From an uncultured Bacteroidales bacterium (GTDB lineage: Bacteria > Bacteroidota > Bacteroidia > Bacteroidales > Bacteroidaceae): 47,944 bases of DNA. A program made the translations under genes and the position numbers. Of this stretch, positions 1-9,199 are shown in pieces. Positions within the stretch are counted from its first letter, which is position 1. Each line of letters starts with the position of its first letter. The notes under the pieces are model-generated. The model had not been told where the DNA came from, searched no databases, and was given only the letters and a program-made list of their open reading frames with translations. The stretch spans positions 1 to 47,944 of the forward strand of contig CACZCZ010000036.1 in the NCBI GenBank assembly GCA_902779845.1. The letters are read 5' to 3'.

Positions 1-27
1 AAAGCCCTCTTTCCTCGTTTGCGGGTG

Positions 28-35
28 CAAAGGTA
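28..35 (-). promoter_or_regulatory. -7 promoter element of a gene left of the window
   Basis: CAAAGGTA on the plus strand is TACCTTTG on the minus strand, a full match to the Bacteroidetes -7 consensus TAnnTTTG. It points out of the window, so a divergent gene probably starts just beyond the left edge. No well-placed -33 TTTG was found. The rest of 1-253 shows no gene. Confidence 0.45.
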
Positions 36-253
36 CGGCGAATTTTCCATTCACGCAAGCGTTTCGACAAAAAACTTCGCAATTTTATTGAACTTTTCAA
101 CCATTCTTGATATTGGTCAAAACACCTCGCGCGCGTACATTTATTATATTTATACACGGACGTGAGCGCCCTTAGCGGGAGGCTTACAGGAAGCTGCAGT
201 GCGTAATTATGTAAAAAAAGTGATATTTTGCATGACAGACGAATCTTTTTACC

Positions 254-261
254 TATCTTTG
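254..261 (+). promoter_or_regulatory. -7 promoter element of mnmA
   Basis: TATCTTTG matches TAnnTTTG and ends 20 nt before the mnmA start codon. A possible -33 TTTG is at 227-230, with a spacer of 23 bp, longer than the usual 19-21. Confidence 0.55.
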
Positions 262-281
262 CAGCGAAAAGCAAGTAACAA

Positions 282-1385
282 ATGAAGAATCTACACGGAA
301 AGCGGGTAGCTGCACTGCTGTCGGGCGGCGTTGACAGCTCGGTGGCGGTGGCGGTGCTGGCGGAACAAGGCATCCGTCCGGACCTGTGGTATATCCAAAT
401 CGGTCCGGATCGCGATACAACGGATTTCACGTGCACCATCGAAGAGGATTTGGAGATGGCGCAAGCGGTGGCTCACAAATATGGATTGCCGCTGCAGGTC
501 ATCGACTTGCACAAGGACTACTGGGACAAAGTGGTGGACTACACCATCTCGCAGGTGCGGCAGGGTCTGACGCCGAACCCCGACGTGATGTGCAACCGAC
601 TGATTAAGTTCGGTGTCTTCGACGAACGTGTAGGAAAGGACTATGACATCATCGCCACAGGACACTACGCCACGACGGAAGAGGATGAGCAAGGCCGCAC
701 ATGGCTTTGCACCAGTCCCGACCCCGTGAAGGATCAGACGGACTTCCTGGCACAGCTGCAACCGTGGCAGCTGCAGAAAGCGTGCTTCCCCATCGGGCAT
801 CTGCCAAAGTCTGAGGTCCGGGCCATCGCAGAACGCGAGCACTTAAGCGCAGCCCACCGCAAGGACAGCCAAGGCATCTGCTTCTTAGGCAAGATCAACT
901 ACAATGACTATATCCGCAAATTCCTGGGTGAACAGCCCGGCCAGGTCATCGACCGCGCCACAGGCAAAGTGCTTGGGATGCACCGCGGGCTGTGGTTCCA
1001 CACCATTGGACAGCGCAAGGGATTAGGTTTCGGTGGCGGTCCGTGGTTTGTGGTAGAGAAGGATATGGCAAGGAACATCCTGTGGGTGGTGAACGGCTAC
1101 GACCCCATCGAGTCCTACAGCGATCACTTCCGTGCCACGGCGCCACATTGGCTGACAGAGAATCCCTTTGACGAAATCGAAGGGCGGCAGACGCTACCCA
1201 TGACCATCAAGATCCGGCATACACCGGACTTCTGCGCTGCCGAGGTCACCCCCCTACCCGACGGCGACCTGGAGATCTGCACCGAGCGCCCACTACAGGG
1301 CGTAGCGCCCGGACAGTTCACGGTGTTCTACGACGAACGGAAGCATCGCTGCTACGGTTCTGGCGAGATTCGAAGATTTTCCTGA
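282..1385 (+). CDS. mnmA: tRNA-specific 2-thiouridylase MnmA
   Basis: This is a cytoplasmic enzyme that adenylates and then thiolates U34 of the tRNAs for Lys, Glu and Gln, using a persulfide relay. The PP-loop ATP-binding motif SGGVDSS is at residues 14-20. The two expected catalytic cysteines are visible: Cys104 in NPDVMCNRLIKFG and Cys200 in DSQGICFLG. TGHYA lies near 126-130 and the C-terminal barrel begins after about 215. The length (367 aa) is normal. Bacteroidetes often carry more than one MnmA-like paralogue, so this could be one of several. The ATG at 282 is 20 nt after a clear -7 element. The next gene follows 35 bp downstream on the same strand and is functionally unrelated. Confidence 0.95.
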   Translation: MKNLHGKRVAALLSGGVDSSVAVAVLAEQGIRPDLWYIQIGPDRDTTDFTCTIEEDLEMAQAVAHKYGLPLQVIDLHKDYWDKVVDYTISQVRQGLTPNPDVMCNRLIKFGVFDERVGKDYDIIATGHYATTEEDEQGRTWLCTSPDPVKDQTDFLAQLQPWQLQKACFPIGHLPKSEVRAIAEREHLSAAHRKDSQGICFLGKINYNDYIRKFLGEQPGQVIDRATGKVLGMHRGLWFHTIGQRKGLGFGGGPWFVVEKDMARNILWVVNGYDPIESYSDHFRATAPHWLTENPFDEIEGRQTLPMTIKIRHTPDFCAAEVTPLPDGDLEICTERPLQGVAPGQFTVFYDERKHRCYGSGEIRRFS

Positions 1386-1420
1386 GAGAAACTCATCGTT
1401 CACCTTTAATAACTTACTAC

Positions 1421-3742
1421 ATGATGAAAAGAAGACTTACCCGAATCCTATTGTCAGTCCTCTTGATGCTTGCCTGGGCACTGCCCACCATGGCACAAGA
1501 CCCGACCACGGACAAGAAACCGTTGCTCACCATCGGCTGTTTGTCCGACTTGCACAGTGAGCTGGCTCTTATTAACCCTGCCAGCGGCAAGGTAGAAGAT
1601 GTAAAACTACGTGGCACCATCATCAACACGCTGCAGAAGATGTATGAGGAGGAAGATCTGGATTTGATTGTGTTGGGCGGCGACTGCACCAGTGATGTGA
1701 CCATTCCCAAAGAGAACTGGGAGCGCGTGCGTGACTTGATGCACGAGGCTTTCCGCGGTGCATTCCGTCCTGGCCGCACACGGCGTCCTGTCATCTATGT
1801 CACAGGCAACCACGACTATGAGGTCGCCAACTTCGATGCCATTCCCAAAGCGTACAACGCAGCCGACTACCTTCCTATCATGGAAGAGGACATCGCCAAG
1901 TTAGCCGAGTCCGAGAAGTTCTACGAGAACGCCGACAATGGTTCCCAGGGTACTATGCGCCTGCTGGCAGCCTTCCACTATGTCATCAACGGTTTCGACT
2001 TCGTGATGCTGAACTGCGGCAAACATTTCTTCCAGAGCGCATGGAACTACAATTACTCCCATGAGTCCGTGGCATGGGTAGATCAGAAGCTGGACGAGAT
2101 CTATGCCGAGAACCCCAACAAGACCGTATTCTTTGTGCTGCACCTGCCCTTCGGCGATTCCAACAGCATCAGCGCATACGGCAAGGGCCTCGACTGCCGT
2201 AACACCAGCAACAGCGCCTACGCCCTCAAGCAAGCCCTGGCCAAGCACCCCAACCTGATTATGCTCTACGGCCACGACCACGGCACCAACAGTGCCTTCA
2301 TCCGTTCGCGCACCTCACAGCGTGTGACGCGCTATGACAGCAAGGGCAATGTGATTGACACCTTCGACGAGACACACCAGGACTTCGTCAATGGCGACGA
2401 ACCCATTGAGCCCATTGATGTCACCGCCGCCTACTACATCCAGAGCGTCCCGACGAGTGAGTATCTATGCTACGACTCCAGCAACAACATCGAGACACAG
2501 CCCACAGAGAGCAGCTGCACCGTGACCATTTCCGGCGGCACGCTTAGCATCAACACGGCTGCCAACCGCGACATTCACATCGGCAGCAACGGTCGCTTCT
2601 CGGGCGGCACTGCCAGCGCCATCACACTCTATCGAGTTGCGGATCCCGAGGCAGCCACCTTCACAGCCACAAAGAGCACTGAGATTGAAGCTGGCGCCGT
2701 GTATCTGATTACCGCCCTTTACAACGGCTCGCCCTATGCCATGAGCAACCAGCTCTACAACAAGGACACTGGTGACAACCAGCGAATGCAAAGCACCAAG
2801 ATTAGTGTGTCGGGCGACGTGGCCAGCGTGGCCTCCGACGCCAACCTGCTCTGGACCTTCACCTCTGTCGAGTCAGCCCCTCAAGGCGGCACAACGGACC
2901 TGACGAGCGGCACTTTCACCCTGTGGAACGAGGGCAACAGCCAGTATTTGGACATCGACTCCTACAACCTATGCACATCGTCGAACCCGATGCCGTGCAC
3001 CTTCAGCACCAACAGCAACAGCTTCGTCATCGACCTCTCCACCGGGCGCCTGTATATCGGCAGCAGCGGCCGTTTCTCCCGCAACACCGACCCTGTCAGC
3101 GACAGTCAACGCTTCCAGCTTTACAAGGTTGAGGATTTAGAGTCGTCAATGATGACCGCCACAAAGGTTAGCACCTTCGACGTCAACAGCCACTACCTCA
3201 TCGTCGGCATTAAGAGCGGTAAGTACTACGCTCTCACCAACCAGCTCTACAGCGGTGGTTCCAGCAGCCAGCGCGTGGTGGGTAAGGAGGTAACCATCAG
3301 CGACGACGCCATCAGCATGACCACCGACAAGAGCATCATCTGGACGATTCGTGAGGTCCCGCCTGTAGAGCCCGGCGACCCCTCCTTCCTCTCCGCCTTC
3401 ATGGGTTCGATGCGCTACTACAACAACTCCATCGAGGGCGATGTCAGCGTTAGCAACTCCAAGATTGTGCAGGCGCTGATGGTCTATGTTTACGATGACC
3501 ACATATTCCTGCAGCTGAAGAACTACGGCCAGTCCGGCACCTTCAACGGCATCACCATCCGCAAGGATCTGCTACCTTATGTCATCTACCGCAACGTGGA
3601 GTTCTCCACCGACACCGGCATCGACACACGCATCAGCGCCGCCGATGCCCCCAAGGACATCTACGACCTTGCAGGTCGAAGAGTTCAGGAGGCACACCGT
3701 GGTGTCTTTATCATGGACCACCACAAAGTGCTCGTGAAATAA
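1421..3742 (+). CDS. secreted metallophosphoesterase with C-terminal sorting motif
   Basis: The protein is a calcineurin-like phosphoesterase, probably exported. A signal peptide covers residues 1-25 (cut near TMAQ). The metal-binding motifs of the family are in order: SDLH (42-45), GGDC (86-89), GNHDYE (129-134) and a GHDHG motif near 285. The long C-terminal part (about 330-690) carries repeated segments of the kind EIEAGAVYLI / FDVNSHYLI that look like a duplicated beta-rich module, possibly for carbohydrate or surface binding. It ends with YDLAGRRV...GVFIMDHHKVLVK, the Prevotella-type sorting tail. The substrate cannot be told. ATG 1421 is directly followed by a second ATG at 1424; either could be used. 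A strong terminator follows. Confidence 0.85.
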   Translation: MMKRRLTRILLSVLLMLAWALPTMAQDPTTDKKPLLTIGCLSDLHSELALINPASGKVEDVKLRGTIINTLQKMYEEEDLDLIVLGGDCTSDVTIPKENWERVRDLMHEAFRGAFRPGRTRRPVIYVTGNHDYEVANFDAIPKAYNAADYLPIMEEDIAKLAESEKFYENADNGSQGTMRLLAAFHYVINGFDFVMLNCGKHFFQSAWNYNYSHESVAWVDQKLDEIYAENPNKTVFFVLHLPFGDSNSISAYGKGLDCRNTSNSAYALKQALAKHPNLIMLYGHDHGTNSAFIRSRTSQRVTRYDSKGNVIDTFDETHQDFVNGDEPIEPIDVTAAYYIQSVPTSEYLCYDSSNNIETQPTESSCTVTISGGTLSINTAANRDIHIGSNGRFSGGTASAITLYRVADPEAATFTATKSTEIEAGAVYLITALYNGSPYAMSNQLYNKDTGDNQRMQSTKISVSGDVASVASDANLLWTFTSVESAPQGGTTDLTSGTFTLWNEGNSQYLDIDSYNLCTSSNPMPCTFSTNSNSFVIDLSTGRLYIGSSGRFSRNTDPVSDSQRFQLYKVEDLESSMMTATKVSTFDVNSHYLIVGIKSGKYYALTNQLYSGGSSSQRVVGKEVTISDDAISMTTDKSIIWTIREVPPVEPGDPSFLSAFMGSMRYYNNSIEGDVSVSNSKIVQALMVYVYDDHIFLQLKNYGQSGTFNGITIRKDLLPYVIYRNVEFSTDTGIDTRISAADAPKDIYDLAGRRVQEAHRGVFIMDHHKVLVK

Positions 3743-3758
3743 AATAAGAAGCAAAAAA

Positions 3759-3784
3759 GAAGCCGCCTCGATTGAGGCGGCTTC
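3759..3784. terminator. bidirectional intrinsic terminator
   Basis: There is a perfect 11-bp stem (GAAGCCGCCTC / GAGGCGGCTTC) with loop GATT. It has an A-rich left flank and a T-rich right flank and lies between two convergent genes, so it can serve both. Confidence 0.85.
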
Positions 3785-3788
3785 CTTA

Positions 3789-6700
3789 TTATTTGACCAT
3801 CACCTTGCGACCATTGATGATGTAAAGACCTGGACGGTTGACGCTGGTAACACGGCGACCGTCAGTGGTGTAGATGACAGGAGTCTTGGCATCTTCGTCA
3901 ATGCTGCGAATGCCAACAGGCACCACATCCGTTACGCGCAGGATGCCACTCTTGATATCCGACGTATCCCAATACAGACCTTTCTCCTCACTGATGACCA
4001 TCGTCTCAAGCGTAGGAGTGCCGGCGACAGAGGCGACACCCGTCCAAAGGACGATGCTATCGCCCACGGCTACATTATTGGAGAAAGCAGCAGAGTAGTG
4101 AAGCTGTATGGTGGCATTCATCGTGAGTCTGTTGATATTCTGCAAAGAGGTGCCACCAGTGTTGGTGACCACGCCAGCGGAATTCGTTGTGGCGCCACGA
4201 CTGAAGCCCAGTTGCAGTACCGAGTTCTTCATGAAGGTGACGTTCTTGCCGCCAAAGTCGATAACACCCGCGATAGCTGCCGCACTGGAACCCACCTGCA
4301 GCGTAGCGCCGCCGCTGAAGGAGTAAGAAGAGTTGGTCAGCGGTGTCGATCCGGTCACACCGGAGAGCATGGCACCCTTGGCCACAGAGAGAGCGCCCCT
4401 GCCAAGGGTTGCGCCAGCCTTGATAGCAAGTTCGCCGGCGTTGACGGCCGTAGCGCCAGTGTGGTCACTCATGCCGGAAACCGTCATCTTGCACGTACCT
4501 ATTTTATTAAATATCACCTTATTCGTACCACCGCCATCCGTGAACCTACCACCGAAGGTGAAGTTGTTGCCATCGCTGTTGCCCACGTTCCAGGTGTTGT
4601 CGCCTGTGACAGGGGTCTGGCTCTTGAAGTCCGGACCAGCCGCCACGAGAGAGCCGCTGCCCGTGAGTTGTCCTACGGTGAAGGCCTTGGCCGTGTTGCA
4701 GACGCCACAGTCGGCATCAATAAACAAGGTACCCTTAGGCATTCCGCCACTCATATCCAGAGGCAGCCAGACGTTCTTATTCGTGTGCTTGATGGTGCCT
4801 TCGAAAGCGCTCCAATCACCAGTGATACGGACGCGGCTGACGGTGTTTCGCGGCACGATGGTCAGGGTGCCTTCTCCGGTAATCCTATTGGAATAAGCGG
4901 TGTAATTAGCATAAGAGAGCTGCCATGTACCGCTCTTTCCCTTCGGCACATAGATGTCATGTGAGGTGCATTGTCCGTCATCCCAGAGTGTGCCGCTCTG
5001 AAACTCTATGGTCGGAGCCGCGTTTGTGGTATGTGCCACAGCACCGCCCGCCAGCACCAGACGTCTGAGCGAGCTGCCGCTGGTCACGAAGAGCGTGCCG
5101 GTACCCTTCTTGGTGAGCACTGTACCCGAGAGTGCAGCGCCGCAACGGAAGTCCGCAGCTGCGTTGATGACACCGCCCTCGTCGCCTACCATCTTCATGG
5201 GAGACCCCATCTCCACGGCACCTGTAGTCTGCAGCACAGCTGCGTTCTCCATCGTAAACAGAGCGGGATTGGTGGTGATGCCACCCAGATTACCCGTCGC
5301 GCGATATTGGTTGGAAAGGACACTGACCTTGGTGGTTCCGCCCTTGAGGTGGTTACCGCCCGTATAGCTGTTGACGTTGGACATCGTCACCGTTCCGCTA
5401 CCCTCCTTAATATACTGTGCATCGCCATCGAGCGAACCGTTTCCCTTGAAGGTGTATGCCTTGGAGCTGTTGACGTTGACGATAGCGGGATAGAGACTAC
5501 CTTCGAGGTTCACGATTCTGTTGGTGGCCTCATCGCCGAAGAGCACCTTATCATAGGATACGAAAGTGGTGGGGTCTGCCTGACCATCCATCAGGAAGTT
5601 GGGTGTTATGTCGAGATCCCAGATGCCATCCGTGGCGCCATCCCAGCTGACGTTTGCCGCCTCGCGCACCGGCAGCACCTCCAAGATGAGCTTGCCGGCC
5701 TCAACATACAGCGTTTTCTTAGTAGTAGAAAGGCCTTCGAGGATAATGTCGTCAGCGCTGCCGTCCAACTGTTCAATGGTTGCGATGACATACTTGCCGG
5801 GCTTCATCTTATTCTCGCCGCTGGCCAGATGCCCCACGAGTTCCACGACGGGCTTGAGATACTGCGGTCCGGCCGCTGTCCAGGCGGAGCCCGTCTTGCG
5901 TTCCAGCGTCAGCTTCTTCGTGACGAGACAGTCCGCAGAGATGTCTGCGCTATAGAGATCCACGATGAGTCGCGAGCCGAAGCCGAGTGTGCAGTCGTCA
6001 GTGGTGATGGTGCCTTTCTTGTCGGCTCCGCCCGGACGGATGACAGCAGCGTAGTCAGCCTTGATGCTCTTAAACTGACCTCCGTCGGAGTTCAGCTCTG
6101 CAAAACGGTTCAGCCACAGGGCGGAATTCTTCATCGTACCGTTGAAGTTGACGACACCCGCCCAGATATCCGTGTTACCAGTGTGCGTGAAGCTGGATGC
6201 CGGCAAGTTGAGGATGCCGTCGCCCTGCTTCACCAGACGCGCACTGCCAGCGAGGCCACCGCCCGTGACATTACAGGTATAGGTGACATACTTGATGGAA
6301 GTTTCCTTCGTGGAGCACTCACTGGGCGCCGAGCCCTGCACCCATGTGGGGACGTTGAAGGTGAGGACAGCCGGCTGCGCACCAGCCTGGATGCTGACGC
6401 TGCTGTTCTTGGTTTCGCAGACAATGGCGTGCTTGCCGTTCAACGCCGACGTGACAGAGCCGCCATCGGCCACTTCATCACGAGCGTTCATGGTGAAGGG
6501 AGGCGGAGTCACAGTGATTCCCTCCATCTCACCGATAAAGTAGCTTGTATGAGGAGGCTGGTTGTAGCCATTCATCTGCCACACCATCGCATTGCGATAC
6601 TGATGATCAGACCATAGCGTGGGGATGCGGAATGCGCTCGGCGTGGTGGTCGTGTAGATGCGGATGCGATTGTTGGCAGTACGCATGATGACCTCCTCAC

Positions 6701-8360
6701 GCCAGTCGCCCAAGATGTCACCCTGGAAGCAAGGCGTGCCCTTGGTGTCATTATTCGTCATGGAACCCGAGAAGGTGTAGATGGGCGACCAGCTACCGTA
6801 CTTGGCAACGCAACCTTCCGTGTTCTTACCATTCAGATAGTTAAATGTTTCAGAGCAGAGGTCGCCATCCCAGTAAATGCGGAAATTCGTGTTGACGCCT
6901 ACAGCATCAAGGCCGCTCACAGCCTCGTTTCTAATCAGGCTGACGGCACCTTCGCGCGCGGAACAGCCCAGTGAGCCCGGGAAGCTATTGGTGAAGTTTC
7001 CGGCCATGGCACGTCCGTCATCACTACCGGCAATACAGCGGTGATAGATCTTGCTGGTGGTGGCATCGCGGTAGTTGTTGCCCGGATTGTCTTCGAGGCA
7101 GGCATAGATTTCCTGACCATGGATATAAGGGTTGAAGTCAGAGCAGTGTTGTGAGTCGCCATGTCCAAGCCCCGTGGTGGAGAGGCCCTTGCCATTGTCG
7201 TCAATGACCATGGAGCCGAAGACAATCTCATCGCGGCCATCCCAATCGACATCGGCCACGCAGTAGTTGTGGTAGCCCTGTCCCTTCCACGGGCCGTTGG
7301 TGTTGTTGTACCATGTCCAGCGCACTTGCAGTGTGTGGGTCGCGGGGTTGACATCGTAGGCAATCATCTTATGACGCGTGTATATGCCTCGTGCCAAGAA
7401 GATGCTGGGTTTACGGCCGTCGAGATAGGGAGCTCCGAAGAAATGTTTCGAGCAACGGTGACCGGAGCCGTCGCCCCACGCCTTTTCGATATCCGTCTCG
7501 CCGCTCTCCAGACGTCGCAGCGGATAGGACAGCTGTTGGTACTTGGCACCCGTCTCGCCGTTGAAGTAGAGCAGGTACTCGCCATCGGTGGTCACGAACC
7601 AGTTGACACCTCCGCCTGTGGCTGCACGGACATTCACGGAAGCGTTGCCCACGGTGTAAGAGCCGCCGTCGCGGGTGTGTACGACGGTGCCATCAGCAGC
7701 GCGCATCACACACTCGGCCTTGCCGTCGCCGTCCCAATCATAGACAGCGATGTTCTGTTCGTTGTTCTGGAAGTCGCCCATATTGGGGCCGCAGTTGACC
7801 CACCAAAGACGTGTGCCATCGAGCTTGAAGCATTCGAAGATGGTATATTCCTTCGTATCTACGCCATCAATCTTGGGCCCGTTGCGCGGATAGGACTGCT
7901 CCATCTCGCTGAGGTTGTCGAACTTCATGATAATCTCCAGCTCACCATCGCCATCAACATCGGCGCAGGTGGCGTCATTGGGCACCAGCGTACTCTTGAT
8001 GCCCTCATGCGTCAGCTGTATCTCCTTGTAGGCCGTGGCCCACACGGGTTTCGCCGTCACCGCCTTGTTCTCTTCGTTGCCACGCACGACAGCCTTGATG
8101 CTATAGGTGCTGGCGGCCGTACCGCTCTTATCCGTGAAGTTGGACACGGCGAGTGGTGTCTCTGTGATTTTCTGTCCATCGCGATAGACATTGTATGTGA
8201 CATCGTAGTACTCTTCAGGGAGTACGCGCCAACTCAGGAAGACCCCTCCTGACACCTTCACAGCAACGAGTCCGCGGTCGAGTTGATCAGTAACACGCTG
8301 TGCATAGCCCACCACTGACAAAGCCAGCAGCGACGCAAGCAAAAGAATTCTGTGTTTCAT
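3789..8360 (-). CDS. rhamnogalacturonan lyase, PL11 family, with passenger-type repeats
   Basis: This is a secreted pectinase predicted to cut the rhamnogalacturonan I backbone by beta-elimination. The signal peptide is residues 1-20 (cut after VVGYA). An Fn3-like segment (about 25-115) is followed by the PL11 beta-propeller, recognised by calcium-binding style repeats such as ADVDGDGELEI, YDWDGDGKAEC and VADVDWDGRDE, up to about 610. The family enzyme is usually about 600 residues. Here some 850 more follow, rich in GTGTLxLxxxxxYTGxTxVxxGxL-like units, the pattern of autotransporter-associated beta-strand repeats, ending with GLYIINGRKVMVK. The extra part probably forms a beta-helix stalk or surface anchor. 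Together with the GH43 at 28.6 kb it suggests growth on pectin. The start codon matches a signal peptide and lies about 52 bp downstream of a TATCTTTG -7 element. Confidence 0.88.
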   Translation of the reverse strand: MKHRILLLASLLALSVVGYAQRVTDQLDRGLVAVKVSGGVFLSWRVLPEEYYDVTYNVYRDGQKITETPLAVSNFTDKSGTAASTYSIKAVVRGNEENKAVTAKPVWATAYKEIQLTHEGIKSTLVPNDATCADVDGDGELEIIMKFDNLSEMEQSYPRNGPKIDGVDTKEYTIFECFKLDGTRLWWVNCGPNMGDFQNNEQNIAVYDWDGDGKAECVMRAADGTVVHTRDGGSYTVGNASVNVRAATGGGVNWFVTTDGEYLLYFNGETGAKYQQLSYPLRRLESGETDIEKAWGDGSGHRCSKHFFGAPYLDGRKPSIFLARGIYTRHKMIAYDVNPATHTLQVRWTWYNNTNGPWKGQGYHNYCVADVDWDGRDEIVFGSMVIDDNGKGLSTTGLGHGDSQHCSDFNPYIHGQEIYACLEDNPGNNYRDATTSKIYHRCIAGSDDGRAMAGNFTNSFPGSLGCSAREGAVSLIRNEAVSGLDAVGVNTNFRIYWDGDLCSETFNYLNGKNTEGCVAKYGSWSPIYTFSGSMTNNDTKGTPCFQGDILGDWREEVIMRTANNRIRIYTTTTPSAFRIPTLWSDHQYRNAMVWQMNGYNQPPHTSYFIGEMEGITVTPPPFTMNARDEVADGGSVTSALNGKHAIVCETKNSSVSIQAGAQPAVLTFNVPTWVQGSAPSECSTKETSIKYVTYTCNVTGGGLAGSARLVKQGDGILNLPASSFTHTGNTDIWAGVVNFNGTMKNSALWLNRFAELNSDGGQFKSIKADYAAVIRPGGADKKGTITTDDCTLGFGSRLIVDLYSADISADCLVTKKLTLERKTGSAWTAAGPQYLKPVVELVGHLASGENKMKPGKYVIATIEQLDGSADDIILEGLSTTKKTLYVEAGKLILEVLPVREAANVSWDGATDGIWDLDITPNFLMDGQADPTTFVSYDKVLFGDEATNRIVNLEGSLYPAIVNVNSSKAYTFKGNGSLDGDAQYIKEGSGTVTMSNVNSYTGGNHLKGGTTKVSVLSNQYRATGNLGGITTNPALFTMENAAVLQTTGAVEMGSPMKMVGDEGGVINAAADFRCGAALSGTVLTKKGTGTLFVTSGSSLRRLVLAGGAVAHTTNAAPTIEFQSGTLWDDGQCTSHDIYVPKGKSGTWQLSYANYTAYSNRITGEGTLTIVPRNTVSRVRITGDWSAFEGTIKHTNKNVWLPLDMSGGMPKGTLFIDADCGVCNTAKAFTVGQLTGSGSLVAAGPDFKSQTPVTGDNTWNVGNSDGNNFTFGGRFTDGGGTNKVIFNKIGTCKMTVSGMSDHTGATAVNAGELAIKAGATLGRGALSVAKGAMLSGVTGSTPLTNSSYSFSGGATLQVGSSAAAIAGVIDFGGKNVTFMKNSVLQLGFSRGATTNSAGVVTNTGGTSLQNINRLTMNATIQLHYSAAFSNNVAVGDSIVLWTGVASVAGTPTLETMVISEEKGLYWDTSDIKSGILRVTDVVPVGIRSIDEDAKTPVIYTTDGRRVTSVNRPGLYIINGRKVMVK

Positions 8361-8412
8361 TATTGTTATTGTAGTTAGTTATTGAAAACGTGGTAAAAAT
8401 AGTTTTACGCCG

Positions 8413-8420
8413 CAAAGATA
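8413..8420 (-). promoter_or_regulatory. -7 promoter element of the PL11 gene
   Basis: CAAAGATA on plus is TATCTTTG on minus, a full match to TAnnTTTG, 52 bp upstream of the PL11 start codon. No convincing -33 element is seen. Confidence 0.5.
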
Positions 8421-8538
8421 GTGCCTTTTGCGCAAGTAATCACTACAATAATTGCTTTTTAACCTATGTTTTTTGTCCAATGGGCACCTGAAACAAAAGA
8501 AAATGGTCGCTTTGCTTGCTTATGAGGGGAAAAATATG

Positions 8539-8546
8539 TTACTTTG
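8539..8546 (+). promoter_or_regulatory. possible -7 element before the envelope cluster
   Basis: TTACTTTG is one base off the TAnnTTTG consensus and lies 30 bp before ATG 8577. It would be the promoter of the five-gene cluster to 14341. Weak evidence. Confidence 0.3.
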
Positions 8547-8576
8547 CACAAAGAAAACACAGAAAAAGGACTGATT

Positions 8577-9179
8577 ATGACATTCACAGAGAAAGCCCGT
8601 CCCATCTTCGAACGTGCGATTCGGGACTATCACCAGACCGACGACATCGATGCCCCGCTGCAGAATCCCTATGCCGCAGGCACCATCGAAGCCGACCTCT
8701 ACCGCAAATGCTGGATTGACACGGTGCAGTGGCATCTGGAAGATATTGTTCGCGACCCGGAAATCAACCCCGTGGCAGCACTGTCACTGAAGCGCCGCAT
8801 TGACCGCAGCAACCAAGAGCGCACAGATCTGGTGGAGACCATCGACAGCTACATCTACACCTTGTACCACGGCGTACAACGTCTGCCCGAAGCCACCATC
8901 AACACCGAGAGTCCCGCCTGGGCCATTGACCGTCTGAGCATCTTGGCACTGAAGATCTACCACATGAGTGAACAGGCAGAACGCACTGACGCCAGCGCCG
9001 AGCACCGAGCCACCTGTCAGCAGAAGCTCAACGTACTGCTGGAGCAGCAGGTGGACCTCTCCACGGCCATCGACCAGTTGCTGGCGGACATTGAGGCCGG
9101 TCGCAAATGGATGAAGGTGTACAAGCAGATGAAGATGTACAACGATCCCGCCACCAACCCCGTGTTGTATGGGAAATGA
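8577..9179 (+). CDS. DUF4254 family protein
   Basis: This 200-residue, highly charged and probably helical cytoplasmic protein resembles DUF4254, a family of unknown function commonly found beside lipopolysaccharide glycosyltransferases in Bacteroidetes. Visible family-like stretches are CWIDTVQWHLEDIVRDPEI and KRRIDRSNQERTDLVE. I chose ATG 8577 because AAGGA stands 6 nt before it; an in-frame TTG at 8544 would overlap the promoter. It is first in a same-strand cluster with GT9, GT90, sulfatase and acyltransferase genes, which suggests a role in envelope glycolipid synthesis, but this is inference. Confidence 0.7.
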   Translation: MTFTEKARPIFERAIRDYHQTDDIDAPLQNPYAAGTIEADLYRKCWIDTVQWHLEDIVRDPEINPVAALSLKRRIDRSNQERTDLVETIDSYIYTLYHGVQRLPEATINTESPAWAIDRLSILALKIYHMSEQAERTDASAEHRATCQQKLNVLLEQQVDLSTAIDQLLADIEAGRKWMKVYKQMKMYNDPATNPVLYGK

Positions 9180-9199
9180 AAGAGTGAAAAACAAGTAGC

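Noticed and set aside
4971-6617. 548-codon open frame on the plus strand
   Set aside because: It is the shadow of the PL11 gene; cysteine- and histidine-rich composition without any known domain.
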